From: Bacillota bacterium
GTDB lineage: Bacteria; Bacillota_I; Bacilli_A; RFN20; CAG-826
Direction of reading: 5' to 3'
Assembly (NCBI GenBank): GCA_026387995.1
Contig: JAPLKQ010000044.1
Coordinates: 754 to 10,837, forward strand
DNA length: 10,084 bases
The notes beneath the pieces were generated by a model. The model did no database searches, was not told the DNA's origin, and saw only the letters and a program-made list of their open reading frames with translations. A program made the position numbers and the translations under genes. The number at the start of each line of letters is the position of its first letter. Position 1 is the stretch's first letter. Below are positions 7,549-10,084 of this stretch, piece by piece.

Positions 7549-8748
7549 TTACTCGATAATCTTGGGATTGAAGTTTTCTTTCCAAGGTAATCCCCATTCG
7601 TTTAGCATTTTCATAAAAGGATCCGGATTGAATTGTTCCATGTTGAATACGCCAACGCCCTTCCATTGACCGGTGACGATTAAAGCAGCTCCAATCATGG
7701 CAGGAACGCCAGTTGTAAAAGCAATTGCTTGAGACCCCGTCTCTTTATAGGCGGCTTCATGGTCGGAAATTTGATAGACATAATAAGTTTTGGGTTGCCC
7801 GTCTTTAGTTCCCTGAATGATGCATCCAATATTCGTCTTTCCTTTGGTGCGAGGACCTAGGGTGGCCGGGTCAGGAAGTACTGCTTTCAAAAATTGAAGC
7901 GGAACAATGTCGCGCCCTTCAAATTTAATTGGTTTTACGGAGGTCATTCCAACATCTTGCAATGCATGAAGATGGGATAAATAGCTTTGTCCGAAACTCA
8001 TATAAAACCGCATGCGTTTCACGCCGGGAATGAATTTGGCGAGGCTTTCGAGTTCTTCGTGATACATCAAATACATATCCCGTGGACCAACGGCTTCAAG
8101 TTCGTAAGTATGCTTAATGGATAAGGGTGCGACTTCCACCCATTTTCCGGCTTCATAGTAACGTCCCGGTAGGGTGACTTCGCGAATGTTGATTTCGGTA
8201 TTAAAATTTGTGGCGAAAGGATAACCGTGATCGCCACCATTGGCATCAAGGATATCGATATATTGAATCGTGTCAAAATAATGCTTTTTGGCATACATAC
8301 AGAAAACGCTTGTGACGCCTGGGTCAAATCCGGAGCCAAGAAGCGCCATCGCGCCAGCGGCTTTGAAGCGTTCATGGTAGACCCATTGGGTACCATATTC
8401 AAATCCGGCTTTTTCGCGAACTTCCGCGCATGCCGTGTCTAAATAATTGGTCTTCATGGCAATGCATGCTTCCATGATCGGAAGATTGGTATATGGAAGC
8501 GCCAGATTCATGACTAAGTCTGGTTTGTATTTTTCGATGAGTTTAATCATCTCGGGAACATTTTCGGCATCGACCTGTTCCGCAATCATTTTAGTGGGAT
8601 ACTTTTCGCATCTCTTAATGAGTTCAATCACTTTTTCTTTATGACGGCTTGCGACGATGATTTCTGTGAAAACCTTAAAGTTTTGTGCGCACTTTTGGAC
8701 ACCGACGGTTGCTACGGCGCCACTTCCGATAATCAATACTTTTGCCAT
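7549..8748 (-). CDS. carboxynorspermidine / carboxyspermidine dehydrogenase (saccharopine dehydrogenase family)
   Basis: This 399-residue enzyme condenses aspartate semialdehyde with a diamine (putrescine or 1,3-diaminopropane) and reduces the imine with NADPH to carboxyspermidine or carboxynorspermidine. The N-terminal Rossmann loop reads VLIIGSGAVATV (glycines 8 and 10), followed by VASRHKEK where the cofactor ribose is bound. LLGSGFDPGVTSVFCMYA, DILDANGGDHGYPFATNFN and GVPAMIGAALIVTGQWKGVGVFNMEQFNPDPFM are characteristic of this branch of the saccharopine dehydrogenase family. Linkage to the decarboxylase distinguishes it from a lysine-pathway saccharopine dehydrogenase. The start is the ATG at 8748 (MAKVLIIG), placed by GGGAGG 8 nt upstream. 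A TTG start at 8766 would add six residues (MREEKA) encoded partly by that ribosome binding site and is unlikely. It is the first gene of the four-gene operon, and its length is normal for the family. Confidence 0.92.
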   Translation of the reverse strand: MAKVLIIGSGAVATVGVQKCAQNFKVFTEIIVASRHKEKVIELIKRCEKYPTKMIAEQVDAENVPEMIKLIEKYKPDLVMNLALPYTNLPIMEACIAMKTNYLDTACAEVREKAGFEYGTQWVYHERFKAAGAMALLGSGFDPGVTSVFCMYAKKHYFDTIQYIDILDANGGDHGYPFATNFNTEINIREVTLPGRYYEAGKWVEVAPLSIKHTYELEAVGPRDMYLMYHEELESLAKFIPGVKRMRFYMSFGQSYLSHLHALQDVGMTSVKPIKFEGRDIVPLQFLKAVLPDPATLGPRTKGKTNIGCIIQGTKDGQPKTYYVYQISDHEAAYKETGSQAIAFTTGVPAMIGAALIVTGQWKGVGVFNMEQFNPDPFMKMLNEWGLPWKENFNPKIIE

Positions 8749-8756
8749 TGCTTTTT

Positions 8757-8762
8757 CCTCCC
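8757..8762 (-). promoter_or_regulatory. ribosome binding site of the carboxy(nor)spermidine dehydrogenase gene
   Basis: GGGAGG on the minus strand lies 8 nt before the ATG at 8748. It is the strongest Shine-Dalgarno sequence in the window and decides that start over the upstream TTG. Confidence 0.8.
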
Positions 8763-8764
8763 GC

Positions 8765-8863
8765 AATCAAAAAATTATTTGCTGTTTTTGATTATGATTT
8801 ATATCAAGATATGATAACCAATCAGAACACCGACAATTTGATTGTCATTAGAAACAAGTTTCT
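8765..8863 (-). other. hairpin-rich leader of the polyamine operon
   Basis: The predicted transcript leader (about 120 nt) contains four perfect inverted repeats. These are 8765-8773 with 8785-8793 (AATCAAAAA / TTTTTGATT, 11-nt loop, ending 2 nt before the ribosome binding site); 8801-8805 with 8808-8812 (ATATC / GATAT); 8832-8837 with 8841-8846 (GACAAT / ATTGTC, 3-nt loop); and 8850-8855 with 8858-8863 (AGAAAC / GTTTCT). They could be RNA hairpins controlling translation or DNA operators. I do not recognise a known riboswitch, and AT-rich DNA makes some such repeats by chance. Confidence 0.35.
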
Positions 8864-8875
8864 TTTAACGAATCT

Positions 8876-8904
8876 AGTATATTCTTTCTCTTTTTTATTT
8901 ACAA
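8876..8904 (-). promoter_or_regulatory. candidate sigma-A promoter of the polyamine operon
   Basis: On the minus strand, TTGTAA (-35, 8899-8904) and TATACT (-10, 8876-8881) are exactly 17 nt apart, matching the consensus in four and five of six bases. The start point would be near 8869, giving a leader of about 120 nt before the ATG at 8748. It is the best promoter match I found upstream of the operon. Confidence 0.5.
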
Positions 8905-8966
8905 ATCAAACAAGTTGTCGAAATTCTTTTTGATGATTTTTTCGGAAATTCCTACACAAAACCGAA

Positions 8967-8992
8967 AGGTAGAATTATCCTTTATTCTACTT
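8967..8992 (-). terminator. weak terminator-like hairpin downstream of the CotH gene
   Basis: AGGTAGAAT (8967-8975) and ATTCTACTT (8984-8992) can pair over 9 bp with one G-U pair and an 8-nt loop. On the minus strand the stem is followed by TTCGGTTTTG, a broken rather than clean T run. It lies about 95 bp after the CotH stop and before the next operon's promoter, where a terminator would be expected. The stem is AT-rich, so termination is uncertain. Confidence 0.3.
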
Positions 8993-9085
8993 GCCGAGAA
9001 ATATCGTTTTTGTGGACTTTCTTATTAAGCGCTTTATTGTGGAAAAATTCTAAGTGGAAGTTTTGGTTTTTTTGAATGAAACGAA

Positions 9086-10084
9086 TTATTGTCCGCCTGC
9101 CCAGCTATACATCCAATCGTTGCGTGTCAGCAACCAATCCTTGACATAGATTTGATCGCTTTCCCAGTTGTAATGCCACGTCCATTGGGTGGCGTCTCTT
9201 GCATAGGATTCGGTATAACGTGCAGCTTCATCAAAAACAGCATTGATTTGCTGGGTAATTTGATTGTGGATGGCGATGTAACGCGCCTTGACCAGGCTGA
9301 CGAAAGAAGCAATCCTCATTAAGGAAATGTACATCTCGCTACTTGTAAAATCCGAGTAATTCCGAACGGTATCGGAAACATATAGGCCAGAAGTGCTGCT
9401 GTCGCCACGGGAAATGCCTGCGGAAAAATCGAAGTCCCAAATGGGACCGAAAAATACTTTGTCGCCCGGTTTTTTATACATGACGCAAGAACTCCATCCA
9501 GTGTCCGTGTTTTTGAACAATTCATGAATGATATACATGTCTACCACAGAATTGATGTCAACCAACGACAAAATGGTCGAGTAATTGCGCCTTAAGATTG
9601 CCGTGGTCAACTGCTGCATATAATTTTGAATGTACGTGACCTGAGAACGGTAAACGGTTTCGGTAACAGAAGCGGCATATTCATCTGGATCAGGCGACTT
9701 CATCGAAAATTTATATTTCAGCCCGTTGATGGCAAAATTATAAATGCCTTGAGTGCCCTCGGCATAGGCGTCGTATTCAACTAAATAGCCGGTATCGAGC
9801 ACACCATAATCAGAAGCAATGTTAACGCGGTCGTCCGCAACTCGGACTTGTTCGAGCACGGAATAAACACCGTGATAATTACCGTTAATATAGACTTCAA
9901 CGATGTGAACCGATGACGTATATTCGATGTTGCTTAGAACATTAGCGGTAATGGTAAAGGCCGCATTGTTTCTCGTTGAACTGAAATCATTGGCACCCGG
10001 AACGATGACCCAGTGTTTGGATAATGGCTCGCCAAATAAAGCGGTTTTACTATCGAATTTAATGCGATAACTCTTTTGTTCGTA
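9086..10084 (-). CDS. CotH-family protein kinase, C-terminal part (cut by window edge)
   Basis: The frame is open from the right edge to the TAA at 9086-9088, giving 332 residues with the N-terminus outside the window. The first visible residues read YEQKSYRIKFDSKTALFGEP, then HWVIVPGANDFSSTRNNA and VEVYINGNYHGVYSVLEQVRV, the standard order in the CotH kinase domain. Later come FSMKSPD, VDMYIIHELFKNTD and GPIWDFDFSAG, the last being the conserved WDxD metal-binding motif. The protein ends soon after the domain in a Trp-rich tail. CotH of Bacillus phosphorylates spore-coat proteins; relatives in non-spore-formers are often secreted or surface proteins of unknown target. A GTG codon at 9857-9859 is an internal valine in the conserved GVYSVLEQ segment, not a start. 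A signal peptide, if any, would lie off the window. No functional link to the polyamine operon is apparent. Confidence 0.85.
   Translation of the reverse strand, partial: YEQKSYRIKFDSKTALFGEPLSKHWVIVPGANDFSSTRNNAAFTITANVLSNIEYTSSVHIVEVYINGNYHGVYSVLEQVRVADDRVNIASDYGVLDTGYLVEYDAYAEGTQGIYNFAINGLKYKFSMKSPDPDEYAASVTETVYRSQVTYIQNYMQQLTTAILRRNYSTILSLVDINSVVDMYIIHELFKNTDTGWSSCVMYKKPGDKVFFGPIWDFDFSAGISRGDSSTSGLYVSDTVRNYSDFTSSEMYISLMRIASFVSLVKARYIAIHNQITQQINAVFDEAARYTESYARDATQWTWHYNWESDQIYVKDWLLTRNDWMYSWAGGQ

Larger units (their letters stand above)
8767..9085. other. gene-free stretch between the CotH gene and the polyamine operon
   Basis: About 320 bases of AT-rich DNA with no supported gene; a short open frame overlapping 8742-8933 on the plus strand lacks any recognisable protein. 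It holds the operon's promoter and leader repeats on the left and a terminator-like inverted repeat in the middle. I see nothing assignable in roughly 9000-9085. Confidence 0.6.

Noticed and set aside
7549..8748. Saccharopine dehydrogenase of a lysine pathway
   Set aside because: Its motifs and direct linkage to a carboxy(nor)spermidine decarboxylase fit the polyamine branch of the family better; no other alpha-aminoadipate gene is present.
8742..8933. Plus-strand 63-residue frame in the leader region
   Set aside because: It overlaps the start of the dehydrogenase gene and the promoter region, has no ribosome binding site and a low-complexity AT-driven composition.
9857..9859. GTG as the start of the CotH-family gene
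   Set aside because: Conserved CotH sequence continues in frame upstream to the window edge; this GTG is an internal valine.

Overview
The window is moderately AT-rich bacterial DNA using the standard code: TGA acts as a stop after luxE and the aspartokinase, and Trp is TGG. Gene content (a YclM-type aspartokinase, a CotH-family kinase, carboxyspermidine-type polyamine genes) and strong GGAGG-like ribosome binding sites suggest a Bacillota/Bacilli-like organism, possibly an anaerobic or gut lineage. The sequence alone does not fix the genus.

Layout. (1) 14-2408, plus strand: a two-gene unit encoding a LuxE-like acyl-protein synthetase and a LuxC-like acyl-CoA/acyl-protein reductase, with no luciferase gene in view. 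(2) 2411-3121, minus strand: a six-helix Pr6Pr-like membrane protein, ending only 2 bp from the end of luxC. (3) 3206-4243, plus strand: a DUF3810 membrane protein with an HEIAH metalloprotease-like motif, divergent from gene 2. (4) 4353-8748, minus strand: a tightly packed operon read as carboxy(nor)spermidine dehydrogenase, carboxy(nor)spermidine decarboxylase, aspartokinase, aspartate-semialdehyde dehydrogenase (asd). (5) 8749-9085: a gene-free stretch with a plausible minus-strand promoter, a hairpin-rich leader and a weak terminator candidate. (6) 9086 to the right edge, minus strand: the C-terminal part of a CotH-family kinase, cut by the window end.

The operon in (4) reads as a pathway from aspartate to spermidine or norspermidine. 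Aspartokinase and Asd make aspartate semialdehyde, the dehydrogenase condenses it reductively with a diamine, and the PLP decarboxylase removes the carboxyl group. The most striking observation is that asd is broken. Its start codon and first nine or ten codons (MKSISLAIV, overlapping the aspartokinase stop) are joined out of frame to the part of the gene beginning at NSSAFRMDP. Roughly 90 codons that should hold the NADP-binding GATGAVG region are missing. The rest of asd has no further damage, so this is either a recent deletion or an assembly error.

No tRNA, rRNA, CRISPR array, insertion sequence or phage gene was seen.
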